The position numbers were made by a program, and so were the translations under genes. Below are positions 1 to 11,476 of a DNA stretch of 64,000 bases, one piece after another. The notes under the pieces are model-generated. The model had not been told where the DNA came from and made no database searches. It worked only from the letters and a program-made list of their open reading frames with translations. The stretch is from the NCBI RefSeq assembly GCF_022458985.1, contig NC_061787.1, positions 419,501-483,500 of the forward strand. Direction: 5' to 3'. Origin of the DNA: Mugil cephalus. Taxonomy: Eukaryota > Chordata > Actinopteri > Mugiliformes > Mugilidae. The stretch's first letter is position 1. Each line of letters begins with the position of its first letter.

Positions 1-345
1 ACGGTCAGAAGGTTTAAAACACCCCGAAGTTTGTAGGTTTTTGTAGGAAAGAACTGTTTGTGGGGCTGTTAGGTGTAAATGTGATGAACTGTGGCAAACA
101 AAGAAGAAGGTTCACAATTTAAAAAGCCTTTAAAAGTGGCTAATACAGTGTAAAAGTTAAGGCACACTGCCTTCATCAGGGTGACGAATGTATTGAAATT
201 AAAGCAGTTCAAGTCCAGTGAATAGAGTCATAGTGGTGAACGACCACAGGTTTAAAAACCAACCCAAATAAATATGTGTATTTCACAATTATACAATAAG
301 GCCTTTTTCAGGGAACAGAAAACGGGTTAATAACTAAAAGCTGTT

Positions 346-470
346 CTACACTGGATCAAAAGTTGGTGCGATATGATTCCTGTATGTGTCCCAACGTTTC
401 TTTAATACGTCAACCTGCTCTGTCTGTGTAAATGTAGCATCGGCACATGATGAGGAGCACGTAAAACAAC
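346..470 (-). CDS. frrs1: Possible last exon of frrs1
   Basis: A pyrimidine-rich acceptor (TCTCGTCTTCAG) precedes 41 codons open in the phase required by exon 11, stopping with TAG at 348-346. The peptide starts GCFTCSSSC and ends IAPTFDPV; it is hydrophilic and I do not recognise it. The family usually has one more hydrophobic segment here. If exon 11 instead read through its donor, it would add a hydrophobic tail (HFFFFILRLLMVL) and stop at 1154. I cannot decide between these, so treat the 3' end as open. Confidence 0.35.
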
Positions 471-3400
471 CTGAAGACGAGAGAGACACCATCACAACAC
501 TTAGAAATGTACGTCTTTCTACAGAGACACCATCCAAAGGCCCTCAGAGCTCAGACAGGAGGAGGTCTGACAGGAGGAGGTGTGACAGGAGGAGGTCTGA
601 CAGGAGGAGCTCAGACAGGAGGAGGAGCTCAGACAGGAGGAGGTTTGACAGGAGGAGGTCAGACAGGAGGAGGTCTGAAGGGAGGAGGAGGTTTGACAGG
701 AGGAGGTTTGACAGGAGGAGGTGTGACAGGAGGAGGAGCTCAGACAGGAGGAGGAGCTCAGACAGGAGGAGGTCTGACAGGAGGAGGAGGTCTGACAGGA
801 AGGAAGTCTGACAGGAGGAGGTCAGACAGGAGGAGGTCTGACAAGAAGGAGGTCTGGCAGGAGGAGCTTCAAGGATGGATGGAGGATCTGACGGATGTGT
901 GTTCTAATTAACAAACTGAAGAGAACGTACAAATCAAACATGTTCGCTGGGAGATTTCAAAGAACCAATATGGCACCAAATAAAAATGGATTTGTATCAT
1001 CAGCAGCATCAGCATCATCCTGATCCCAGAAACATGGATCTAAGTAGGCTACACATGTGGTTTCTCCTGGAAACCATTTTAGTTTAGTCCCCTGACAGTT
1101 GTAGTACTGATACCAGTACGACTATCTAAATTACTACAACTACTACCACTACTTCATAACACCATTAACAGTCGTAAGATGAAGAAGAAGAAATGCAACG
1201 GTTTTCCTGGAGTCCAATTACCTTTGGTGTAAACCTTCCACTTTGAATGGGCCTCCAGCAGCACATAGAGCAAAGCTTCCCAGCCAGTAAAGCCTCCCAT
1301 CACTTTCACCAGCCATCGGTCCATCGTGCTGTCAATCAGCCTCAGTCCTGTGAATATGGCCGCCACTGTGTCGTGTCAGGCAACGAGACGGTTCAACACT
1401 TGTGATGGTTGAAATAACGGACTATAAAGGTCTATAAAGACTATTTTACTGATTAAAGAATCTGCATAATAAAAGAAAAGCTCACCAGCTAAAGCTTTTA
1501 TTGTCACTGCATTAAAAGCGTGCGACCAGTTGAACAGAAACCGCCTGCCAAGGAAAAACCATGAATTAATCATAGAGCACAAAGGACGGTGTCTTCTCAT
1601 TTAAACAACAAGTTTCATGTCAAACAGTTACATCAGAGCAGTAACATGGAACGGTTAAAGGTGCGACTGGAACACGTTGTACATTAGTGAAGGAATTCGT
1701 CATGAATTCATATGTGAACCATATGAATTCCAGAAGCAGCTGTTCAGCATTTAAATGATTCAGGAAGCTGAAGAGCTGCAGACGCGCCTTTGGTCGTGAT
1801 GACGCTGCAGTATTTAATGCCTCCAACCACAGATCCAGCTGGATATGATCTGTGGCAACACAAACCTTGTCCAGGGATTAGATCACTTCATGCACGGGTT
1901 CATTTCAAGTCAGTCTGTAAAACTTAGAAGCTAAAGTTCACCTTACAAATGTCACATTATCCAATGAAGAAAACTCATTTTATCTTGTCAAATAAACTCA
2001 CAGTTCCTGACTAGTTCAGCTCCAAGTTAAGATCAGTTTAACTAAATTCAAACCAGCTGCCATTTGAAGCGGAGAACATTAATGTTTCTGTTTCTACTCT
2101 GTTTCTCTTCTTGATGACTAAGGACAAGTTTTAAAGTTCATGTAAACTTCAGACTCACATCTTGTTCAATTTAACATTCATGTTATTTGGGCCGTTTAAA
2201 GAGGACGAAATTAAAGGTTGGTCCAATAAAAACAGACACTTTGAGATTCGTTCCTAAAATCCACCCATCCTTTACGCTTATGTTTGCTGATGTTTAATCC
2301 TGCGCTTTAATCCTCTTTAGTAGAGCCTTGTTTCAATGGTTTCACCATTTTATGGTAACAGTTCTAATTAGGACTCAGGGTTACCAGGGGATTACTTTAA
2401 GTTTAGACCTGAGATCAATATATAACAATGTATACGTGTATATTGAGTTGTTTTGTATCTTAACTAGTAGAAGTATTTATATGTGGGGCACACACAGGAC
2501 TGTACTTACAGCGGATGCTGGGGTCCACAGCGCAGCAGAGCCACGATGGGCTGGAGGAATGTGAGGATCATAACCAGGCAGCCCAACACAGGATGAGCTC
2601 CCTGGAAACCACACGGCAACACTGATGTTTACTCATCTATCGCCATCACACTGACTACATCACAGGTAAATGCATCTGAAGACAGTATAGTGGGACCAAA
2701 TAAGAACCACCTGGGCTATAACCAGGTCAAGCTAAAGCTTTGCTACCGTGGCAACTTTTTTACTGTAAAACTAAAAATAAATTCAGTCAAAAATAATACA
2801 AATGTTCCATTGGACAGTGACGTCTCACAGCAGCATTTTTCCATTCACATTTTTCCATTGACAGCACGGACGTCTGCAGTTCTGTCCTCGGTGCTAGGGA
2901 CGACTAGTCTGTATAATATTGATCTCTAACAACAAATAAAACACAAAAAATGACAAGTGTTTTAATTCTGCTTCCAGGTGGAATGAGCAGACGTGTTTAG
3001 TTACAGACACAGCTTGAGACGGCTGGGCCTTTATGGGCCTTTATGGGCCTTAAGCGTAACCAGTGTTTGTGTGTCGGACACAATAACTCTGTAGGTGAAG
3101 CCTGACAGAGAAAGTCGTGTCTAGATAACTTCTGCACCAACTATTGTTACGGCCGCCGTTCGTGTTTTATGGAAATAAAGTTGTGTCGTGGCCGGCACGT
3201 CGTTACAGTCCTCCTCCTTCTCAAGATGTACCAGACCTTAGCGTGTTAGCAGCTCCCCTACGAGAGGAAGCACTAGACTAGGGAACAGTCTCCAGTGAAA
3301 CACAGACATGTTGTTCTATTACAATTAAATGTGTATGAATAGAAAACAGACAGATCTAATGACAGACTGCTGAGAATAAAACACATGGTCTTATCAGTAT

Positions 3401-6400
3401 TTATCACAAGTCTGAAGACACAGAATATTAAAGAGAAGGATGAGCCATGTTCTTATGAGACCGTATCATAATCACACTTTGTCTGACTCTCTTGGTTTTG
3501 GTGATGATTAGTGATTAGTTAGCACCGGTGCCTTTGGGTCTGGTTGGTGGGAGGTTCAAGTCTGTTTAAATATTCTGCATTTAACCACAACACGTCTCCA
3601 CGTCCTCTCACTGGCTAAACTGGAGATAAGGGCGGCGCCATCTTGAATCTTGAGACTTTGGAGCCAGAGTCTGATCAGTGCGGTCTGGGGGTGGAGCTAC
3701 GATACTGATGCCCCGCCCACACTTCCTCCAGATGTTAGTTTATAGACTGAACCTATTTTTCATTTTGTTTATCTCTCACAGTCCCACAGTCCAGACCTCT
3801 TCATGGAGTAAATATGGACAATGTGTCCCCACTGGTGGTCACCATTATATCACATCCTCTTTATACAGCATCAAATAACAAACTAAAATGAAACTCGCAC
3901 AAAATTGACACTTCAATATTCATCAACATTATATTAACTAATTAAAATGACTGAACCCTCCTCCATCTAAAGAGTTTTAGTTCAGTCCAAGCCCTATCCA
4001 CTAATACAGAGGAGGTGGAGCTTATGAGCTATACTACAGCATCCAGTCTCCATCCACCAGGGGGAGCTCTACTTGCTTTAGCTTCACTGTTGAGGAGCAG
4101 TTCATCTTCATGCTGTCTATGGTTTGGACAGTTTTTGCTATTTCATCAGCTTACCAAAGCACACTTCTTCACCTTTGAAGACTTATGGGGTTTGGGCCAC
4201 GTCCACCTGTCAAAGCAACTTTCCCTAATTGTTCTAAACAGTAAACAGACTGGATCAACATGGGGTTTCCATGTCGAGGTATCAGGGATTGAACCGCTAA
4301 CCCCCTGGTTAGTGGACAACCTGCTCTACTGGAATGGATCCTGAGTTCGTCCACCATTGTTGTCTGCTGGTGTCCTATGTTTTGAACATGTGGTTTTACC
4401 AATGATCTGAACTACCTGAACTGCACTGCCTGGTGTTACCTGGGTCTTTGCTTCAGCCTCAGTGGGTTGTTGGGTTTAAAGGGAAGCACACAGGCTCAGC
4501 ATTTCTTCCATCACTCCAAAGATTTTGACCTTGTCACTACACAGTTTATTGTGGGCATATTCAAAACAAACAATATCCAAAACAAATCCAAAAATGCTCA
4601 ACCCTGACAGTTCTGTCTAATGAGAAGTAAAGACTCTAACAACCACTAGAGACAGAACGGTCCTGGTACTGACCTCAGACCATCCCTGGACATATGAGAA
4701 GGACAGGATGAAGGCAATGACTGTGGCTGCTACTGTTACACTCATCACTGCAACGTGGACCTGGAGGAACACAAAGGGAACACAAAGGGAACACAAAGGG
4801 AACATAAAGGGAACACAAAGGGAACACAAAGGGAACACAAAGGGAACACAAAGGGAACATAAAGGGAACACAAAGGGAACATAAAGGGAACACAAAGGGA
4901 ACACAAAGGGAACATACAGGGAACACAAAGGGAACATAAAGGGAACACAAAGGGAACACAAAGGGAACATACAGGGAACACAAAGGGAACATAAAGGGAA
5001 CACAAAGGGAACACAAAGGGAACATAAAGGGAACATAAAGGGAACACAAAGGGAACACAAAGGGAACATACAGGGAACACAAAGGGAACACAAAGGGAAC
5101 ATAAAGGGAACACAAAGGGAACACAAAGGGAACATAAAGGGAACACAAAGGGAACACAAAGGGAACATAAAGGGAACATAAAGGGAACATGAAGGGAACA
5201 CAAAGGGAACACAAAGGGAACATAAAGGGAACACAAAGGGAACACAAAGGGAACATAAAGGGAACACAAAGGGAACACAAAAGGAACATTATGAACAGCT
5301 CATTCCAGAACATATTTGATGTGACTTTTATTTTACAGTTGCACATTTGCATGGCTGACATAGTTGGCAAAGCTTTTGCTCCTGTGTTGTAAAAATAGTT
5401 TTCCGGTCCATCTTTATTACTGTCTATGGTTCCAGCCTCTGTAAGCACCTGTCTGAAGCTGCCCAGTTATTCTGCCATCTCTAAATATTTCTCACGTTGT
5501 GTTTTCTGTCTTTTGATTGGACTCTTCCATCAATGTGCCAGTGTTTGGGTCCAACTTTGAGTTTAAAGGAAATCTAACTGATATTTTATGTGTGAAGTCT
5601 CACCACAAACCAGACGTCTTTGCTGCACACCGTCCGTCCTGTGGCCACTGCTTTCAGATATCGAGCTACCAACATTCCCAGAGTTCCCGTTGTCATCCAG
5701 GCTATCAGCATCAGTGCTCCTGAAAAACAACTCCATGTCTGAATTCCCTCTACATTTCTGTTCTGTTATGAAACTGTGTCCATTTTGTCCTCTAGTCCCA
5801 ACATTTGATAAATCTCAGTGAACAACAGAAGCAGAACAATACGGTGCAGGGCAGTGGAGCTGCAGTGGGCGTGGCTTCATGACCAACACATATAACAAAC
5901 AGAGCTCTAATATATAAGAGAAAGATGAGAGATAGGAAGGAATCCATGCACCAACAAGGATTTGTGGCTCGCATATAGTGCACGTCATCTGTAAGATGAA
6001 GATGAAGACTACCTCAACAAAAAGTACAAAAAAGGTAAAAACTTAATATAACAAGTCATATCTGTCTCTGGGTTTTATAAATACGACTCAGGCCAAGAAG
6101 AGCAGAATTGGATTGTTCATCTACCATCAAAAGGGGGCTTGACAGAAAAAGTTTGGGAACCACTGCACATAGTGGTCCTGCTCTGTGTTTAAAGTGTGGT
6201 TTAGCTTAATTATTTCTGCAGAAAGGATCTTACCATGTGCTTTGATGATGTGAGGCCGTCCAGCTTTCTGGACAACCTGAGGGCTGGAGATGTCGATCTT
6301 ATCAGTGCTGATGAAGGTACCTGTGTGGAACTCGATTTTATCTGGAAGACAAACACAACCGTGAGCAGCTCATTAGGTTCATGTAGAAGCATTAGGTTAG

Positions 6401-6629
6401 AAATCCAGGCAAACAATTCATCTGTCAAAGATTAAAAATTAATTAATTAATTAATTAAAAGATGCAGATGGTCGTTTGCTGTTTTATTGTGATTATACTT
6501 CTCATAGTGTGTCCATATAGTTACTGTGTTGGTCTGTTTGGTTGTAATTGATCATTTTCTATCATGTTGGTTGTTTGTGTCCACTCGGTTTAATCCTTTA
6601 CGATCTGTAGTTTGTTCAGCATGTTGTAA

Positions 6630-6693
<64 letters not shown>

Positions 6694-9600
6694 GTTGTTG
6701 TTAAAAAATCTGGTTAAATGTGAAGAAGCTGTTTTCTGGAAAGTTCCATATAAAATGGATTTGAAATGTTTTTTACTACGGTCACTGATCTCGGGGAACC
6801 AGTGGGCCGACAGGACTTCATGGTGGATGTATAAATGTGTCATAATCACTTATTCATGAGTGAATGATTTACTTCTGTTCTACTCCACAGAAGCTTCATC
6901 TCCCTGTTTTCAGGACATGAAACAGGGTCAGGCAGGAGTTCAGAATCCATGGTAGATGTTCATGAAGTTCATATAATATCTTTTGCATATATTTTTGCAT
7001 GTGACTAAAACCTTTGCTCATAAAAACATATGATGAACAGGATCTAACAGCATTTTTTTTGTTTTGGTCTGTGGCCCTACGTTACTGCTCCCACTAGAGG
7101 TTATATTTAGTGCAGTGAAATTAATGACTGGTGAAGTTAATGCAATGTACAAAGTGTACAAACTATTCTCTCATTGAATAACCTCAGAAATGAATATTTC
7201 TGAAACTTAGTTTGAATTATCCTGGAAGCCAGTCCAAACTTTCCCACCTGTCAATGAAGAATTGACCATGTCCCAGCAAAGACCTGCTGGGCCAATCAAA
7301 CTGTTTGGGTGGGACACTGTTTGACAACAACATGGTTGGGATCCGTCATAGGAATATCCAGTTACCTCAATAAAATCCCAATGGTGTGTTACCAGACTAT
7401 GCTGATGGCCTAAACTACATCCATCACTCATCAGTATGATTTTTTCATGATGTTTTCGATACCATTGCTGCTGGGCCCATGTGCAAATAAGATAAAGTAG
7501 GTTTGGTTGAAGCCTGAAGTCCTCTGAGTTGAAATAGTGTTCATGGAAGTAAAGGAACAGCTGATCACTCCATCCTGAGTCCAGGCTTTTACATCAGAGA
7601 TACCGTCCTGTTGGATGGAAAACAGAAAAAAGAAAAGAAAATGAAACATTATATAACCCTATAAGCAACTTCACAGCCTTAGATCTTAAATCATTCGTAT
7701 TAATAGAACTTAGATGCCTGAGGAAGAACTTGTGGAGCCATTCGTCCAAATGAGAAGGCATGTTGCACCCGCACCAGCCCGTCGCTGCCGAGGCCACAGA
7801 TATAGATGTCATCATTTCCCTGGGCAAAGGAACAATTAAAGACTTTAACTCAAGAACGGGATTGAAAGGGACTCATATCAACCACTAGCTTCTCATGTTT
7901 TTTCTGTCACTACAAATCTACTGAGATATAAAGAAAGAAAAATAAATCTGTGTCTGCTGTGGTCTCTAAAAGCCTCTTAAAAACAAGGAACGAGACCTGT
8001 GACTCCTTTAGTCACTCTGTTCTTTAGGAGGATGATAGTTCATTGGTTGGAAGGACTCATTCCATTTAGATAAAGCTTAGGCCTAAATTAGACACTGCTG
8101 GCACTGATATAATTCTTAGATAACAGGAAACAAATCAAGCTTCTCTTCACATTACCATCATCTGATCATCTGAGAATCCAAAAGAAATGTATCCCTGAGA
8201 AGGACCGGTCATCTCATAGCGGATGGAAGCTCCGGAGGGAGACTGGATCATGGCTGACATGAAATAACAGTCTGAGCCGACTGCAGGATCACACAGTGGA
8301 GGTTGACTGAAGCACGTCTTGGTGACTCCACACTCTGCGCTGGTGATGCTCTTTAAGAGGGACAAGACCAGAGCTGTTACCATGACAACATGGACACAAT
8401 TTGCTTCTAGTTTTGATATTTAATGCTCTAAACCATAGACAGTCGCAGACTTCTGAAGTGAAGCTAAAGCTAGTAGAGCTCCCCCTGGTGTCTGGAGGCT
8501 GCAGTATAGGTCATACGCTCCGCCCCCTTCATGTTAGTGGGTGGGACTAAAATACACATCACATGATTTTTTTCATGGATGGTTTCTGTCTTTTCTGTCA
8601 AGGAGGTGGAGCTAGAGCAGAGCACAGTGTCAGTTTGGTCAATGCAAGGAAGTGGGGACACGTTGTCCATATTTATATACAGTCTATGCTCTAAACAGTA
8701 GGAAGCCATTGTAAGGACAACCTGGAGGTCAATGGCTCCAGTGTCTTTCAGACTGCACTGTGAAACTGTTTGTAAAACCTTGTATACCACTGCAGGATAA
8801 GACAATATTAATGTCATGTCAGGACAAAAAGCAAAGACCTGATAGACATGTCCACACTTTCTACCAGACACGGTTCCAGTTTAACTCCCAACCAAACACA
8901 AATCTGGTTTATTTCAGTGCAGCAGAGCACCCATTACCGGGGACATTAATACTGTTTAGTGTGGCTCCTCGTTGCCCCCGGATTTCTGAAGTGGAGAATG
9001 TAAAGTTGGCATGAAAGAGTCACCACAGCCAGGTTGACATGAACCAGGGTGGATGCTGATCTGCCAACTTAGGAGGAGTTGCAGAATGTTATAAACAAAG
9101 GCTACATCTTCATTAGCCTCAGATATATAAATATATATTTTATCCTTTGATGATGTGCATGTTTGTCGTACTTGGATTCTGGGTCAGTTCACCAACCTGC
9201 TGGTTCGGTAGTGAAGGAGCTTGGTTCATCGCTTGCTGTTAACGGACATTACTTACAGCATGTGTTGTTGTGAGAGGACTTGGAGACACATCATCGCTGC
9301 CTTTAACCAAGCTCAGTGCAGGGCTCGTAACATCGACCCAAAACGTTGTGTAATTTTGCACAAAAGACGCACTGTGGAGACACCAAAACCCCTTTTTCAT
9401 GAATCAGCGTTAGAACACTTTGTGTTTTGTGTCAAGTAACGACCAGCTTTGCACAGTTATCTTCAAACTTACTGGAACTGAACAGCTTTCACGTGTTCAG
9501 AGTCTTCTGGCCTCCACGTCACCTCAATATAACTCTTTGCAGAGTCTGATGTGTGGGACACGGCCGAACTCTGAACACACACAGAAAATATCATCATCAC

Positions 9601-11298
9601 GTGTTCTCCCTGAAGATGTGACCATAATCCTCATTATTACCTTTCATTCATTTGAAGTTGTTTTATTTATCCTTTGTGTTTGTACATTGACTTTATAAAG
9701 GGTTTACTGCTTTGTGCTGATACACTGTAATCTGTATTTCCAGATTATTTTTGAATTTAGACGTAAACTTTGTTCCATGCATCATGAAATCTGCTGAAAT
9801 GCAATCAGTGTCTTGATTTTCATCGTCTCTGCGCCACTGCATAACAATTAAAGAGGGAAAAAGAGAAATAATAATAATAATTTACACTGAATAATGTCAT
9901 AGTGTAGTGACCATAAAATGAAAAATTAGATGAAATACATCATTTGGTTCAATACTTTACTTTGATTTTAGACATTTTAAATTTTAAGATGCATCATTAA
10001 TTTTATGTTCTCACAATTCAACACATTTAACAAAACCATAGACTGTATAAATATGGATGGAGGAACTAATAGAGTTCCCCCTGGTGGCTGGAGGCTGCAC
10101 TATAGATCACAAGCTCCACCCCCTCCATGTTAGTGGGCGGGATTTGGGCCAAAATAAAACACTAACATACTCTCTCATTTTTTCTTTTTCAAGGATGGTT
10201 TCTCTTATTTTAGGTAGAAGTTGATGCAGAGTGAAACAGGATATGACATCATACTGCTACCTAACTGGTCTATGAAGAGGTCCTGATGTAGGGAAGTGGA
10301 AGTATATTCGTTTTAAATGGATATAAAAAAAATGTGATAACTGGGATTTCTTCCATCTGCTGCACATGTTTTTAGGCCAATGATGAATCAGTCTTTCACT
10401 TTATTAATCGTGTTGGAACAAAAGCAAACACCAACAAATATCAGTTGGGTACACACAGTAACACGGACACCGTCCTCCCTGGCACAGTCTGACTGTGACA
10501 GGTAACTCACAGGTCTTTTACTGCAGGTGAGGACTTGAACGTCTTCTGTGATCGTGTAATATTTTCCCACCGCCACAGACTGACCCCCTACTTCTCTAGC
10601 TTGGAGCAGGAAACCAGAAAACGTTGTGGAATCTGGAGCCCAGAGCTGAACTAAGAAAGAAAACATGAATGAATAAATGTGAAAGCAAACACTAAAAACA
10701 GTTCTTCACTAGTAAAACTGCATGAAGTAACATTTCTGTCATGATATTTGGTACCTTTTTGTAAGAAGCTTTGCATTTAACTTTTTACTTCCTGTCCTCT
10801 ACTGTGTTTTGGATTTATCCTGCAGACCCATGCACGGCCTGAGGAGATGCTCATTCTGTTTATTTTTCATTCAGTATTTTCACACAAGCCTTAACTCCTC
10901 CTTTTCATGACCAGGATGTCGGACTTGTTGTCTGTGTCTGAAAATCTTTTCATTTGTGTTATTGATTGGCGAAGTCTGAATACATTTCTGAATTTACTGA
11001 AGCATATATAACTATGAAAATAGAAAAACTCTATGAATTATATTACAGTGTGAGGGAAACATCTGGATAAAGTTTTTTAAGATAAAGTGAAGTAGTTTGT
11101 GTTATCCCTCTGTGACTAACCTGTGACGTCCTGTCCCGGTGTGTAGGTGGTGTTGTCTGTGGTGATGCTGAAGGGTGATGGACTCGTCTGAGGCTTCGTC
11201 CCATGGTGAGGGTGCATGTCTTCACAGCTTTCTGTAACTCCTCCCGAGCTGTAGCTCTTAACCACCGGAAACACACACAGCAGCAGCAGCAGGTCCAT
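346..11298 (-). CDS. frrs1: Ferric-chelate reductase 1 (Reeler-DOMON-cytochrome b561), multi-exon
   Basis: Membrane oxidoreductase of the cytochrome b561/DOMON family, thought to pass electrons from ascorbate across a membrane to ferric iron. Twelve minus-strand exons chain in frame: 11298-11121, 10650-10511, 8350-8156, 7819-7718, 7607-7463, 6341-6234, 5719-5604, 4760-4674, 2601-2510, 1544-1486, 1365-1222 and, less surely, 470-346. They give about 496 residues, roughly 95 fewer than I recall for vertebrate FRRS1. The start ATG at 11298 has G at -3 and +4 and opens a leucine-rich signal peptide. Junction phases agree throughout. Oddities: the end of the Reeler domain is missing between exons 2 and 3, intron 4 has a GC donor, and the last exon is uncertain. 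The Reeler domain separates it from the brain paralogue frrs1l. The family call is very secure; exact ends are not. Confidence 0.88.
549..868. repeat. 15-bp minisatellite (tgacaggaggaggtc unit)
   Basis: About 20 imperfect copies of a 15-bp unit, with variants tgtgac, tttgac and agctcagac. Because 15 is a multiple of three, long open frames run through it on the plus strand (Asp-Arg-Arg-Arg-Ser repeats in one frame, Thr-Gly-Gly-Gly in another). These are by-products of the repeat, not a gene. It lies just upstream (minus-strand sense) of the possible last frrs1 exon. Confidence 0.9.
1222..5719 (-). CDS. frrs1: frrs1 exons 7-11: cytochrome b561 transmembrane core
   Basis: Exon 7 (5719-5604) encodes ALMLIAWMTTGTLGMLVARY, a transmembrane helix directly after the haem-ligand-like His of KAHG. 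Exon 8 (4760-4674) gives VHVAVMSVTVAATVIAFILS. Exon 9 (2601-2510) gives GAHPVLGCLVMILTFLQPIV. Exon 10 (1544-1486) gives RFLFNWSHAFNAVTIKALA. Exon 11 (1365-1222) gives VAAIFTGLRL and a last helix ending VLLEAHSKW. The four His in KAHG, VHVA, GAHP and WSHA sit in the expected places for two haem pairs. Phases run 1, 0, 0, 2, 1, 1. A 521-bp minisatellite fills most of the intron between exons 7 and 8. Confidence 0.88.
4009..4105 (-). mobile_element. Partial copy of the gctccccctggtgg short element
   Basis: Reversed, this reads gtgaagctaaagcaagtaga, then gctccccctggtgg, then a tail ending cataagctccacctcc. It matches the better preserved copies at 8434, 10036, 18437 and 54355. It lies in the frrs1 intron between exons 8 and 9. 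Confidence 0.7.
4768..5288. repeat. 11-bp minisatellite in a frrs1 intron
   Basis: About 47 tandem copies of acaaagggaac and the variant ataaagggaac, with occasional tacaggg and tgaaggg units. Since 11 is not divisible by 3 and the unit holds no stop on the minus strand, all three minus frames read the same 11-residue peptide period (FPLCSLCVPF-type) for more than 170 codons. It begins within 10 bp of the exon 8 acceptor. Confidence 0.95.
6234..8350 (-). CDS. frrs1: frrs1 exons 3-6: DOMON domain
   Basis: Exon 3 (8350-8156, 65 codons) contains CGVTKTCFSQPPLCDP and ends GYISFGFSDDQMM. Exon 4 (7819-7718, 34 codons) reads GNDDIYICGLGSDGLVRVQH onward. Exon 5 (7607-7463) contains WTQDGVISCSFTS and YFILFAHGPSSN. 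Exon 6 (6341-6234) has TFISTDKIDISSP and ends in KAHG, where the b561 core starts. DOMON domains of this family bind haem or sugar and pass electrons to the b561 core. Exon 4 ends CCTCAG followed by GCATCT; only this GC donor both keeps frame and gives an uninterrupted family-like sequence into exon 5. Confidence 0.88.
6434..6459. repeat. (ATTA)n microsatellite
   Basis: Six attaatta-type units in the frrs1 intron between exons 5 and 6. Confidence 0.85.
6631..6702. repeat. (ATT)n microsatellite ending in (GTT)n
   Basis: More than 20 pure att units followed by three gtt units, inside a frrs1 intron. The poly-Ile/poly-Asn open frames across it are not genes. Confidence 0.95.
8434..8690 (+). mobile_element. 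Short TIR element (MITE-like), copy 1
   Basis: It begins with catagacag and ends with tatttatatacagtctatg, which are imperfect inverted repeats of each other. Inside are aagctaaagctagtagagct, the ccccctggtgtctggaggct core and a cgcccccttcatgttagtggg block. It lies in the frrs1 intron between exons 2 and 3, with no coding capacity. Confidence 0.75.
8700..10030. other. frrs1 intron interior, no feature identified
   Basis: I saw no coding exon here, although the last Reeler segment should lie between 8351 and 10510. Reading the minus strand I found no Trp-x-Ala-Pro motif with splice sites. A plus-strand 72-codon open frame at 9221-9439 has no recognisable domain and is probably chance. Confidence 0.5.
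10036..10260 (+). mobile_element. Short TIR element (MITE-like), copy 2
   Basis: It opens with catagactgtataaatatgg, the inverted form of the end of copy 1. The shared core follows: gttccccctggtggctggag, ctccaccccctccatgttag and aggatggtttct. The 3' end fades near the gaaacaggatatgacatc block. It lies in the same frrs1 intron as copy 1. Confidence 0.75.
10511..11298 (-). CDS. frrs1: frrs1 exons 1-2: signal peptide and first part of Reeler domain
   Basis: Exon 1 (11298-11121, 59 codons plus one base) begins with a hydrophobic signal peptide (MDLLLLLCVFPVVKS). It continues with the Reeler signature: a Cys followed by DMHPHHG, a serine/proline stretch, then YTPGQDVT. Exon 2 (10650-10511) joins in phase 1 and reads VQLWAPDSTTFSGFLLQARE, the core Reeler motif, ending near LTCSKRP at a consensus GTGAGT donor. 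The domain folds outside the membrane, on the lumenal or extracellular side. The usual third segment, with a Trp-x-Ala-Pro motif, is not visible downstream. Confidence 0.85.
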
Positions 11299-11401
11299 CA
11301 CTTTCCTCTCAGCACACAAACACAACTGGTGACAAAACGAGAGCCGAGAGCGACACTCAATGCTGCTGTTCAGCCGAGAGCAGCTCGAGTGGTCTGAACA
11401 C

Positions 11402-11476
11402 AATGGCTGGAGGAGGGAGTGGAGGAGGGGGGGTGGGGGAGGAGGGGGGAAGAGGGGGGAGGGAGGGAGGCACAGG
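11402..11476 (+). promoter_or_regulatory. G-rich tract with G-quadruplex potential upstream of frrs1
   Basis: Many runs of three to seven G separated by one to three bases, about 100-180 bp upstream of the frrs1 ATG (11298). The G-rich strand is the template of frrs1 transcription. It satisfies the simple four-run G-quadruplex pattern several times. A role in the frrs1 promoter or leader is inferred from position only. Confidence 0.55.

Noticed and set aside
386..911. Plus-strand Arg/Ser-rich and Gly-rich open frames
   Set aside because: By-product of a 15-bp minisatellite, which leaves all frames open.
1154..1222. Read-through of frrs1 exon 11 to a hydrophobic tail as the true C-terminus
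   Set aside because: Not excluded, but a plausible GTAATT donor and an in-phase downstream exon exist, so it is kept only as an alternative.
4768..5288. Possible CRISPR-like array
   Set aside because: Contiguous tandem units with no spacers, in a vertebrate intron.
4617..5448. Three overlapping long minus-strand open frames of FPLCSLCVPF-type repeats
   Set aside because: Produced by an 11-bp minisatellite lacking stop codons; identical peptide in all frames, no start context, inside a frrs1 intron.
9221..9439. 72-codon plus-strand open frame in a frrs1 intron
   Set aside because: No domain, no splice support, runs antisense to the gene; likely chance.
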